Positions 50,664 to 58,597 of a stretch of 64,000 bases of DNA are shown here, piece after piece. A model generated the notes under the pieces. That model saw nothing but the letters and a program-made list of their open reading frames with translations. It was not told the DNA's origin and did no database searches. Position numbers and translations under genes: made by a program. Where the stretch lies: contig CAJFFY010000001.1 in assembly GCA_904374465.1 (NCBI GenBank), forward strand, positions 1-64,000, written 5' to 3'. The stretch comes from an uncultured Subdoligranulum sp. (GTDB taxonomy: Bacteria; Bacillota; Clostridia; Oscillospirales; Ruminococcaceae). The number at the start of each line of letters is the position of its first letter. Position 1 is the stretch's first letter.

Positions 50664-51740
50664 TTACGCCACCCCTTTCTTTTGATTTCCCTTGGCACTA
50701 GAATTTCCCTTGCGGAAACGAGCAGTCAGCTTGTTGCGCAGGTCAATCATCTGCGGGCTCTGGTTGAAGATCATCACAACAATCAGCACGATGGCGTAAA
50801 TCAGCATACGGTAATCGTTCATGCTGCGCAGCAATTCCGGAAGAACCGTCAGAATGGCTGCCGCAATCACAGAACCGCGCAGATTGCCAATACCGCCCAG
50901 AACCACAAACACCAGAATCAGGATAGAGGTGTTATAATCAAACTTTTTGGCTACCAGGGAAGAGTAGTTCAAGGAATACAGCACGCCCGCAATACCGGCA
51001 AATACAGCAGACGTCACAAAAGCCATCAGCTTGTACTTGGTAATGGGAATACCCACCGAGCGCGCCGCAATTTCATTGTCGCGGATGGAAGTGATCGCAC
51101 GTCCCGCACGGGAGTTGACCAGATTGAGAACCACCAGCAAGGTCAAGATGACCAGAACAGTTCCCAGGGTAAAGTTAGAAGCCTTGGTAATACCGGTAAT
51201 TCCCTGTGCACCATTGATCAGTACCTTACCGTCCGTCATTCCCAGAGAGCTGGAATCCTTGAGAGAAAAATGCAGGCCATTGGCATCCACGCCCAGGTAG
51301 CAGGCATTCATCACATTTTTAATGATTTCGCCAAACGCCAGCGTCACGATGGCCAGATAGTCACCGGAAAGACGCAGAACAGGTACGCCCACAAGGAAGC
51401 CGAAAAGCCCCGCAACCAAACCGCCAACCACAAACGCCAAAAGCAGCGCCAGCGGTTTCGGCATAGAGCTGCCAATGGTAACCCAAAGCAGTGTGCCGGA
51501 AAAGGCACCTACACTCATAAAGCCGGCATGGCCCAGGCTCAACTCGCCCAGAATGCCAACCGTAAGGTTCAGCGAAATGGCCAGAATGACGTAGGTGCAG
51601 ATGGGCACCAGCTGACCGGAGAAAGAGTTCGTCAGCAAACCGGCCGCCGACAGAATCTGCACCAGAATGTAAAAGCAGATTACGATGCCAAACGTAATAA
51701 GATTGCTCTTTGTGGAGCGCTTCATAGTTTTCAAGTTCAT
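50664..51740 (-). CDS. livM: Branched-chain amino-acid ABC transporter permease LivM
   Basis: A 358-residue membrane subunit with about ten helices, the motif GELSLGHAGFMSVGA, LRLSGDYLAIVTLAFGEII and the coupling-loop stretch GRAITSIRDNEIAARSVGI. ATG 51740 follows GAGGTG. A basic tail (FRKGNSSAKGNQKKG) ends the protein. Confidence 0.95.
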   Translation of the reverse strand: MNLKTMKRSTKSNLITFGIVICFYILVQILSAAGLLTNSFSGQLVPICTYVILAISLNLTVGILGELSLGHAGFMSVGAFSGTLLWVTIGSSMPKPLALLLAFVVGGLVAGLFGFLVGVPVLRLSGDYLAIVTLAFGEIIKNVMNACYLGVDANGLHFSLKDSSSLGMTDGKVLINGAQGITGITKASNFTLGTVLVILTLLVVLNLVNSRAGRAITSIRDNEIAARSVGIPITKYKLMAFVTSAVFAGIAGVLYSLNYSSLVAKKFDYNTSILILVFVVLGGIGNLRGSVIAAAILTVLPELLRSMNDYRMLIYAIVLIVVMIFNQSPQMIDLRNKLTARFRKGNSSAKGNQKKGVA

Positions 51741-51750
51741 CGCTGCCACC

Positions 51751-52644
51751 TCACACTTTCACGTTGACTTTCTTACCCAGCAGGCCGGTAGGTTTGACGA
51801 TCAGGACCACAATCAGAACCAAGAAAACGATAGCGTCCGACAGCTGCGTAGAAATATAGGCCTTGCTCAGGTTTTCGATCACACCCAGCAAAATGCCCCC
51901 GACAAACGCACCGGGAATGGATCCAATGCCGCCAAACACGGCCGCCACAAAGGCTTTGATGCCGGGCATGGCACCTGTGGTGGGCTGCAACGTGGGGTAG
52001 GAAGAACACAGCAATGCACCGGCAATGGCTGCCAATGCAGAACCGATGGCAAAGGTCAGGGAGATGGTGGCATTGACATTAACGCCCATCAGCTGGGCAG
52101 CACCGCGGTCTTCAGACACGGCGAGCATGGCATGTCCTGCAGAAGTATTGTTCACAAACCAAATCAGGATTGCCATAATCACCAGACAAACCACAATGGT
52201 GACGATGGTCTCGGCGGAAATGGTAAGTTGCCCGTCAAACAGGCTGACCGGCTGCAGGAACGGGATGCCGGAAATCACCGAAATAAAGCTCTTGGGGCTG
52301 GAAGTCCATGTGAGCTGTGCCACCTGTTGCAACAAATAGCTCACACCGATGGCCGTAATCAAAACGGCCAGCGACGGTGCTTCTCGCAGGGGACGATAGG
52401 CAATCCGTTCAATCACGACGCCCAAAACCGTGCAGACCACCATGGAAAGTAAAATGGAGAGGATGGGATTCATCCCCGACATGCCAAAGGTAAAAAAGAC
52501 CACGTAACTGCCGATCATGATGACGTCGCCATGGGCGAAGTTCAACATTTTGGCAATGCCGTAGACCATGGTATAACCCAGAGCAATCAGCGCATATACA
52601 CTGCCCAGGCTGATGCCATTGATCAGGTAAGACAAGAACTGCAT
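51751..52644 (-). CDS. livH: Branched-chain amino-acid ABC transporter permease LivH
   Basis: A 297-residue polytopic permease. It opens with ISLGSVYALIALGYTMVYGI and NFAHGDVIMIG and has the coupling loop ML AVSEDRGAAQLMGVNV-type sequence near residue 185, the LivH signatures. ATG 52644 lies nine bases after GAGTGAGGTG. A terminator and a possible separate promoter lie between livK and this gene. Confidence 0.94.
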   Translation of the reverse strand: MQFLSYLINGISLGSVYALIALGYTMVYGIAKMLNFAHGDVIMIGSYVVFFTFGMSGMNPILSILLSMVVCTVLGVVIERIAYRPLREAPSLAVLITAIGVSYLLQQVAQLTWTSSPKSFISVISGIPFLQPVSLFDGQLTISAETIVTIVVCLVIMAILIWFVNNTSAGHAMLAVSEDRGAAQLMGVNVNATISLTFAIGSALAAIAGALLCSSYPTLQPTTGAMPGIKAFVAAVFGGIGSIPGAFVGGILLGVIENLSKAYISTQLSDAIVFLVLIVVLIVKPTGLLGKKVNVKV

Positions 52645-52714
52645 TGCGTAGAACACCTCACTCTATTCTGTTTCTGCCGTTTACAAAGCCGCACACGCGC
52701 AGAAATATAGTACC

Positions 52715-52743
52715 ATAGTAACACACTTTATTCCGCAAAACAA
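52715..52743 (-). promoter_or_regulatory. Possible promoter of livHMGF
   Basis: On the minus strand TTGTTT (52738-52743), 17-base spacer, TACTAT (52715-52720). It lies downstream of the livK terminator, so it may let permease and ATPases be made independently of the binding protein. Confidence 0.45.
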
Positions 52744-52791
52744 TGCTTTTTTCGACCGCCGCTTATCTGCAGTCACGAAAAGCGACATATA

Positions 52792-52828
52792 CCAAAAGGA
52801 GCTGCCGAACCCACTGTCCGGCAGCTCC
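52792..52828 (-). terminator. Terminator after livK
   Basis: On the minus strand GGAGCTGCCG (52819-52828) pairs with CGGCAGCTCC (52798-52807) followed by TTTT. It probably keeps binding-protein mRNA in excess over permease mRNA. Confidence 0.85.
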
Positions 52829-52869
52829 ATTGGCAACGGAATTCAGTTTACAAGTGCTTCAGGCCTTCA

Positions 52870-54123
52870 TCACATTGCAGCGTAGGCGCCGTCCTTGATC
52901 ACAACAGCCTTCGGGTTCTTGGAGATGGCACCCGAGGCATCCCAGGTCATACCCGTACCGGTCAGACCATCGAAGGTCATGCTGGTGAACTGGGTCTTCA
53001 GTGCGTCGCAAATCTCACTGGCATCCATGTCACCATTGACACCACCGGCCAGAACAGCCTGATAGATGGAGTAAATCACGTCATACGCATCCGCAGCGAA
53101 CTGGTTCGGAGTCTCGCCATAGGCAGCCTCGTAAGCGGAAACAAACGCCTGGGTCTTCTCGTCCTGCGCATCAGCAGCAAACGGGGTCAGCAGCATCAGA
53201 CCTTCGGCCAGAGAAGTGTCAAAGCCTTCGATGGAAAGAATGCCGTCCATACCGTCGCAGCCGAAGAACTCGGGATCATAGCCAATCTTGTCGGCAGCGA
53301 TCAGGATCTGAGAAGCCTCCTGGTAATAGATGGGCAGGAAGACCAGCTCAGCACCAGCCTCCTGGCACTTGGCCAACTGCGTGGAAAGGTCCGCTTTGTT
53401 GTCCGCAGTGAAAGCTTCTGCAGCCACAATTTCCAGGCCCTTGGTCTCCGCTTCCGCCTTGAACTTCTCGAAAATACCGGAAGAATAAGCATCGGAGGAG
53501 TCATAGATCACGCCAATCTTGGTGGGCAAGCCATTGTCGGCAATATAATCAGCAGAAGCAACGCCCTGGTTAGGATCCGTAAAGCAAACCTGGAAAACAT
53601 TACCACGGGCCGTGGATTCATCGTTGGTGTCATTCAGGATGACAGACAGCGAAGAGGCAGAGGGCGTCAACATAAACATGTTGTCATTGACAGTCTCCGC
53701 CGCAACCGCCACGGAAGGCGTGGTGGTAACAGGGCCTGCCAGGACCTGCATGCCCCAGTCTTTCAGGGTGTTGTAAGCATTGACACTCTTCTCGGCATCA
53801 TTTTCGTCGTCCTCGAACTGCCATTCGAACACATCGCTGCCATTGGCTGCATTGATCTCCTTGACAGCCAGCTCCTCGGCGTTCTTGACAGCATTGCCGT
53901 ATACGGCGGCTGCACCAGTAACAGGGCCAATACCGCCAATCTTGATGGGCGTACCGGTATAGCTGCCGGAGCCAGCAGATTCGCCGGTTGCAGCGGAAGA
54001 AGATGCAGTAGAAGTGGCTTCCGAAGAGGCAGCACCGCTCTCCGACGTGGTTGCCGTAGAGCCGCAGGCTGCCAGGCTCAGCACCATAGAAGCCGCCAGA
54101 ACAGAACTAACGATTTTTTTCAT
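52870..54123 (-). CDS. livK: Branched-chain amino-acid-binding lipoprotein (LivK/LivJ type)
   Basis: The extracellular substrate-binding protein of the importer. The signal peptide ends in the lipobox LAAC (C20), a Ser/Thr/Ala/Gly linker (21-57) follows, and a type I periplasmic-binding fold (about 58-417) contains IKIGGIGPVTGAAAVYG, MLTPSASS and the hinge strands in canonical order. The ligand specificity cannot be fixed by eye; branched-chain or related amino acids are expected from the livHMGF neighbours. Confidence 0.93.
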   Translation of the reverse strand: MKKIVSSVLAASMVLSLAACGSTATTSESGAASSEATSTASSSAATGESAGSGSYTGTPIKIGGIGPVTGAAAVYGNAVKNAEELAVKEINAANGSDVFEWQFEDDENDAEKSVNAYNTLKDWGMQVLAGPVTTTPSVAVAAETVNDNMFMLTPSASSLSVILNDTNDESTARGNVFQVCFTDPNQGVASADYIADNGLPTKIGVIYDSSDAYSSGIFEKFKAEAETKGLEIVAAEAFTADNKADLSTQLAKCQEAGAELVFLPIYYQEASQILIAADKIGYDPEFFGCDGMDGILSIEGFDTSLAEGLMLLTPFAADAQDEKTQAFVSAYEAAYGETPNQFAADAYDVIYSIYQAVLAGGVNGDMDASEICDALKTQFTSMTFDGLTGTGMTWDASGAISKNPKAVVIKDGAYAAM

Positions 54124-54202
54124 GGTTGTCTTACCCTCCTAATTCTTACAGCACATTCTGCCTTATGGCGGGCCGCACACCCCTGTGCTGTAGTATAAAA
54201 GA

Positions 54203-54231
54203 ATTATAGACTTTTACGCTCGAAAGCGCAA
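54203..54231 (-). promoter_or_regulatory. Promoter of livK
   Basis: On the minus strand TTGCGC (54226-54231), 17-base spacer, perfect TATAAT (54203-54208). The leader starts with a hairpin ACAGCACA / TGTGCTGT (54148-54155 with 54184-54191) before the AGGAGGG ribosome site. Confidence 0.82.
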
Positions 54232-54358
54232 TGTTCCTTTTCTACAGTGTTGCAAAGTAAATTCAGTTTTTTTGTGTCCAATATACACAAAATTTTATTA
54301 CAAATTATTATCAAACTGCCAAGTTGACAAAAAAAGCGTCCCTTTTATTGTAAAAAAC

Positions 54359-54387
54359 TTGCAAAAGACGTCGGAATTTGCCATAAT
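54359..54387 (+). promoter_or_regulatory. Promoter of xpt
   Basis: TTGCAA (54359-54364), 17-base spacer, CATAAT (54382-54387). The leader to the ATG is only about 35 bases, too short for a purine riboswitch. Confidence 0.75.
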
Positions 54388-54431
54388 GGTTACAGGATGA
54401 ACAACGAACCGTGAAAGGGGCAATTTCGCAG

Positions 54432-55007
54432 ATGAAACTTTTGGAGCAGCGTATTCTGCAAGAGGGACAAGTCCGTCCCGGAAATGTACTAAAGGTCGAC
54501 TGCTTTTTGAATCACCAGCTTGATGTCGAACTGCTGGACCAGATCGGCGCCGAATTTTACCGCATTTTTAAGGAAGATGGTATCAACAAGATTCTCACCA
54601 TCGAGGCTTCCGGCATTGCCATTGCCTGCATGACGGCCCGTCATTTTAATGTGCCGGTTGTATTTGCCAAAAAAGCAAAAAGTAAAAACATTGATGGAGA
54701 TGTTTTCACCTCCAAGGTGCACTCCTACACCTACGGCCGGGATTACGATATCACACTGGCCAAAAAATTTCTTTCCCCCGATGATAAAGTTTTGATTCTG
54801 GACGATTTTCTTGCCAACGGCAAGGCCATGAAGGGATTGCTTGATATCTGCAAACAATCCGGCTGTACCGTTGGCGGTATCGGTATCTGCATTGAAAAGG
54901 GCTTCCAGCCCGGCGGCGCAGAGCTGCGGGCCGCCGGCTACAAGCTGGCTAGCCTGGCCATTGTCAGTTCCATGAGCGACGACGGCCTCATCTTCCAGGA
55001 GCAGTAA
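54432..55007 (+). CDS. xpt: Xanthine phosphoribosyltransferase
   Basis: Purine salvage enzyme that converts xanthine and PRPP to XMP. The 191-residue protein begins KLLEQRILQEGQVRPGNVLKVD, shows the type I PRTase loop VLILDDFLANGKAM (about 121-134), and has EASGIAIACMTA near residue 53, the Xpt/PurR-like pattern. ATG 54432 was chosen over GTG 54411 because it matches the family start and has AAAGGGG upstream. No purine transporter (pbuX) follows; a terminator ends the gene. Confidence 0.93.
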   Translation: MKLLEQRILQEGQVRPGNVLKVDCFLNHQLDVELLDQIGAEFYRIFKEDGINKILTIEASGIAIACMTARHFNVPVVFAKKAKSKNIDGDVFTSKVHSYTYGRDYDITLAKKFLSPDDKVLILDDFLANGKAMKGLLDICKQSGCTVGGIGICIEKGFQPGGAELRAAGYKLASLAIVSSMSDDGLIFQEQ

Positions 55008-55018
55008 CACCAGAACAT

Positions 55019-55052
55019 AAAAATGCCTTGCCTTTCGGGCAAGGCATTTTTT
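55019..55052. terminator. Bidirectional terminator xpt / clpX
   Basis: AAAAATGCCTTGCC (55019-55032) pairs with GGCAAGGCATTTTTT (55038-55052) around TTTCG; it overlaps the clpX stop codon. Confidence 0.92.
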
Positions 55053-56397
55053 ACTGCTGTTGTGCCGCAAGGTTTTTATAACGCGGACGCATCATACCAT
55101 GTTCAATATGCGGAATTCCATTTTCTACCGTATCGGCATCAATGGTCACCTTGGTAATAGTAGCATCAGACGGGATCTCGTACATGATGGGAATCAGCAG
55201 ATCCTCCACCACGCTGCGCAGGCCACGGGCACCGCTCTTGCGTTCCACCGTCTTTTTGGCGATAGCATGCAAAGCAGCGTCGGTAAATACCAGTTCCGCA
55301 TTGTCCAAATGCAGCAGCTCTTTGTATTGACGCACAATACTGTTTTTGGGCTCTGTCAGGACACGTACCAGGGCATCCTCATCCAGCGGGTCCAGTACCG
55401 TGACAACCGGCATACGGCCAATCAGTTCGGGAATCAAACCAAACTTAACCAGGTCATCCGGTTCCACTTTTTTCAGCAGCTTCTGCCGGGTTTCATCCTT
55501 GTCCAACGTGGTGCGCAGCTGGCTGCCAAAGCCCATGGATGCATTGTCTGTACGCTTTTGAATAAGCTTTTCCAGCCCATCAAAGGCGCCGCCACAGATA
55601 AAGAGGATGTTTTTGGTATTGATCTGAATAAATTCCTGCTGCGGATGTTTGCGTCCCCCGTTGGGCGGTACATTACTGACAGTACCTTCCACAATCTTCA
55701 GCAGCGCTTGCTGCACACCTTCACCGCCCACGTCGCGGGTGATGGAGGGATTCTCGCTTTTGCGGGTGATTTTATCGATTTCATCGATATAGATAATACC
55801 GATTTCCGCTTTGGGAATGTCAAAATCCGCCGCCTGAATCAGCTTCAGCAGAATGTTCTCCACATCTTCGCCCACATAGCCGGCCTCCGTCAGCGTGGTG
55901 GCGTCAGCAATAGCGAACGGTACATTAAGCATCTTGGCCAATGTCTGTGCCAGAAGGGTCTTACCGGTGCCCGAGGGGCCCAGCATCAGTACATTGGATT
56001 TTTGCAATTCCACATTGCTCTCACGGCCGGAGAGAATCCGCTTGTAGTGGTTGTAAACCGAGACAGCCAGCACTTTCTTGGCCGCATCCTGGCCAATCAC
56101 ATACTGATCCAACCCGGCTTTAATCTCTGCGGGGGTAAGGATGTTCACATGCTCCAACGGATTGGCATCATAGGAGGCGCGTCCTTGCCCCGCCCGACGA
56201 CGGGGCATGCCTGCACGCGGCGGCGCGGGACGATCCGCATCCTTATACAAGGCGTGGTAACACATATCAATGCAATCCTTGCAGATATTCACGCCCGGGC
56301 CAATCAGAAGCTGTTCCACTTCATTTTGAGAGCGTCCGCAGAAGCTGCAGATCAGCTCGCGTCCATTTCCGTCCTTTCCGGACGTTCCATTTGCCAT
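55051..56397 (-). CDS. clpX: ClpXP unfoldase subunit ClpX
   Basis: The AAA+ unfoldase that feeds substrates to ClpP. The 448-residue protein has an N-terminal zinc-binding domain (C17, C20, C39, C42), Walker A GPSGTGKT, Walker B IIYIDEIDK, the ClpP-binding loop region near FIGF position (here MGFGSQ is nearby) and the sensor-2 stretch RKSGARGLRS. It has an Arg/Pro-rich linker (about 55-75) longer than average. It is 14 bases after clpP. Confidence 0.97.
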   Translation of the reverse strand: MANGTSGKDGNGRELICSFCGRSQNEVEQLLIGPGVNICKDCIDMCYHALYKDADRPAPPRAGMPRRRAGQGRASYDANPLEHVNILTPAEIKAGLDQYVIGQDAAKKVLAVSVYNHYKRILSGRESNVELQKSNVLMLGPSGTGKTLLAQTLAKMLNVPFAIADATTLTEAGYVGEDVENILLKLIQAADFDIPKAEIGIIYIDEIDKITRKSENPSITRDVGGEGVQQALLKIVEGTVSNVPPNGGRKHPQQEFIQINTKNILFICGGAFDGLEKLIQKRTDNASMGFGSQLRTTLDKDETRQKLLKKVEPDDLVKFGLIPELIGRMPVVTVLDPLDEDALVRVLTEPKNSIVRQYKELLHLDNAELVFTDAALHAIAKKTVERKSGARGLRSVVEDLLIPIMYEIPSDATITKVTIDADTVENGIPHIEHGMMRPRYKNLAAQQQ

Positions 56398-56411
56398 ATT
56401 GTTCCCTCGAA

Positions 56412-57002
56412 TCAGTGTTTATAGAGGATATCGTCGATCAAGCCATACTCCTTGGCCTGCTGCGCGGTCATATAGTTATCGCGCTCGGTATCCCGCTGGA
56501 TTGTCTCCAGCGGCTGGCCAGTGTACTGGCTGTAAAGCTGGTTCATCCGTTCCCGGATATGAATAATATGGTTGGCATGGATCTGGATATCCGTTGCCTG
56601 ACCGGAAATACCGCTACCGCTGATAAGCGGCTGGTGAATCAGAATTTCAGAATTGGGCAGAGCGAACCGCTTACCCTTGGTGCCGCTGGCAAGCAGGAAA
56701 GATCCCATGGATGCCGCCATACCAATGCAGATGGTGGACACATCACATTTGATGTAGTTCATCGTGTCGTGGATGGCCATACCGTCCGAAATGGAACCAC
56801 CCGGGCTGTTGATGTAGAAGTAGATATCCTTCTCCGGGTCCTGGCCTTCGAGATAGAGCAGCTGCGCCACGATCACACTGGCGGAAGAAGAATTGACATC
56901 TTCACTCAACACAATGATTCGATCGTTGAGCAAGCGAGAGAAAATATCATAGCTGCGCTCACCGCGCGCAGTCTGTTCGATAACATACGGTACAAGGCTC
57001 AT
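56412..57002 (-). CDS. clpP: ATP-dependent Clp protease proteolytic subunit
   Basis: The serine protease chamber subunit. 196 residues, with the active-site serine in GMAASMGSFLL (S98), histidine in EILIHQP (H123) and the aspartate in the TERDNYM segment. The order tig-clpP-clpX is the classical proteostasis operon. GGAGGGAAC precedes the ATG. Confidence 0.97.
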   Translation of the reverse strand: MSLVPYVIEQTARGERSYDIFSRLLNDRIIVLSEDVNSSSASVIVAQLLYLEGQDPEKDIYFYINSPGGSISDGMAIHDTMNYIKCDVSTICIGMAASMGSFLLASGTKGKRFALPNSEILIHQPLISGSGISGQATDIQIHANHIIHIRERMNQLYSQYTGQPLETIQRDTERDNYMTAQQAKEYGLIDDILYKH

Positions 57003-57054
57003 TAGGGGGTTCCCTCCTTATAGAGAAAATTAGAATTGCATACGGATAAAGGAA

Positions 57055-57085
57055 CCGATACGGCGGCAGATGCACACCGTATCGG
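57055..57085 (-). terminator. Intercistronic hairpin tig-clpP
   Basis: On the minus strand CCGATACGG (57077-57085) pairs with CCGTATCGG (57055-57063), followed by TTCCTTTA. The weak T tract suggests partial termination or mRNA processing between tig and clpP. Confidence 0.55.
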
Positions 57086-57123
57086 CCCTGTTTTATCTTA
57101 CTTCCAGAGTCCCTCGGGTAGAA

Positions 57124-58500
57124 TTATTCGCCCTGGGTCTCCTCGTTCTTGGTTTCTTCTTTCTTTTCTGCCTTCTTGGTGGTCTTGCGGGTCTTCTTGG
57201 CGGGTTTCTTCTCCGCTTCGCCTTCCACCACGTTGGCCTTTTCCTTCACGAAGTCGATGGCCTTATTCACAGCCAGATCCTTCTTGACGGCATCGGCATC
57301 GATGAGACTCTTCACCTTATCGACTTCCATCTGGTAGGCATCCGCAATGCGCTTGACTTCCGCCTCGAACTCCTCGTCGGTAGTCTCGATGTTTTCCTTG
57401 GCAACAATGGCTTCCATGGCCAGACGCATCTTGACCTGCTTGTCAGCCTGCTCACGGAACTGCTCCTTGAACTGCTCCTTGGTCATGCCCATATACTGCA
57501 GGTACTGCTCCAGCTTGAGGCCCTGCTGGGAGATGCGGTACTGGAAGTCCTGCACCAGTTCATCCATGCGGCCTTCGATCATGGCATCGGGAATATCAGC
57601 CTTCATGCCGCTGACAACCTGATCGATCAGGTCATTTTCCACCTTCTGCTCGGCCTGCTTCTCGTGGTTATCGGCAATGCCCTTGCGGATGGAATCCTTC
57701 AGCTCGTCCAGCGTATCGTACTCGCTGACGTCCTTGGCAAAGTCATCATCCAGCTCCGGCAGTTCCTTATACTGGACCTCATGAAGCTTGATTTTGAAGG
57801 TGGCATCCTTGCCAGCCAGCTCTTCCGCCTGGTACTCCTCGGGGAACTTAACGTTCACATCGAACTCGTCGCCTGCCTTATGGCCGACAACCTGCTCCTC
57901 GAAGCCGGGAATGAAGGAACCGCTGCCCAGCACCAGTGCGTAGTGCTCGGCTTTGCCGCCCTCGAACGCCTTGCCGTCCACAAAGCCCTCAAAATCGATG
58001 GTGGCGGTGTCGCCATTCTGCGCCTCGCCATCGCGGGTCAGCAGGCGGCCGTTGCGTTCCTGCATACGCTTGATCTCGGCATCCACATCAGCCTCATCCA
58101 CAGTCTTGACATCTTTGGTCACGGTTAAACCGGCATACTCGCCCAGTTCCACCTCGGGCTTAACAGCCACCTTGACCTTCAGCACGGCACCCTCTTCCTC
58201 CGACATGGAGACAACCTCGGGAGCGGGGCCACCCACGACTTCGATGCCGGCCTCTTTGACAGCGGCCTCGTAGTTCTCGGGGAACAGATCGTTGATGGCG
58301 TCGTACTGGAACAGATCCTTACCGTACATCTTCTCGATCATCGCACGCGGCGCATGGCCCTTGCGGAAGCCGGGAATGGTGTACTTCTTGCCTTCGCGCT
58401 TGAAAGCGGCACCGACAGCGGATTTGAAGGTCTCCGCATCGATGGAAAACTGCAGTTCGACCATGCTCTTTTCGAGCTTTTCACAGGAAATCAGGTTCAT
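57124..58500 (-). CDS. tig: Trigger factor
   Basis: A ribosome-bound chaperone and prolyl isomerase. The 458-residue protein has an N-terminal ribosome-binding domain with the signature GFRKGHAPRAMIEKMYG (about 43-59), an FKBP-type PPIase domain (about 160-245: NGDTATIDFEGFVDGKAFEGG) and a long helical C-terminal domain. The last ~35 residues form a Lys/Glu/Thr-rich tail typical of clostridial trigger factors. GGAGGAA precedes the ATG. Confidence 0.97.
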   Translation of the reverse strand: MNLISCEKLEKSMVELQFSIDAETFKSAVGAAFKREGKKYTIPGFRKGHAPRAMIEKMYGKDLFQYDAINDLFPENYEAAVKEAGIEVVGGPAPEVVSMSEEEGAVLKVKVAVKPEVELGEYAGLTVTKDVKTVDEADVDAEIKRMQERNGRLLTRDGEAQNGDTATIDFEGFVDGKAFEGGKAEHYALVLGSGSFIPGFEEQVVGHKAGDEFDVNVKFPEEYQAEELAGKDATFKIKLHEVQYKELPELDDDFAKDVSEYDTLDELKDSIRKGIADNHEKQAEQKVENDLIDQVVSGMKADIPDAMIEGRMDELVQDFQYRISQQGLKLEQYLQYMGMTKEQFKEQFREQADKQVKMRLAMEAIVAKENIETTDEEFEAEVKRIADAYQMEVDKVKSLIDADAVKKDLAVNKAIDFVKEKANVVEGEAEKKPAKKTRKTTKKAEKKEETKNEETQGE

Positions 58501-58543
58501 TTATAAATTCCTCCAAAAATAGATGTACATAAAAATACAAGTA

Positions 58544-58552
58544 ATTATAGCA
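58544..58552 (-). promoter_or_regulatory. Extended -10 promoter of tig
   Basis: On the minus strand TGCTATAAT, an extended -10 box, with only a weak -35 (TGGCAT) 17 bases upstream. It lies about 45 bases before the tig ATG. Confidence 0.7.
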
Positions 58553-58597
58553 TATCCATGCGGGAAATGCCAGCCTTATTTTGAAAAAATTAACAAT

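Noticed and set aside
54388..54431. Purine riboswitch before xpt
   Set aside because: The leader is only about 35-45 bases and lacks the aptamer; the gene seems to be controlled otherwise.
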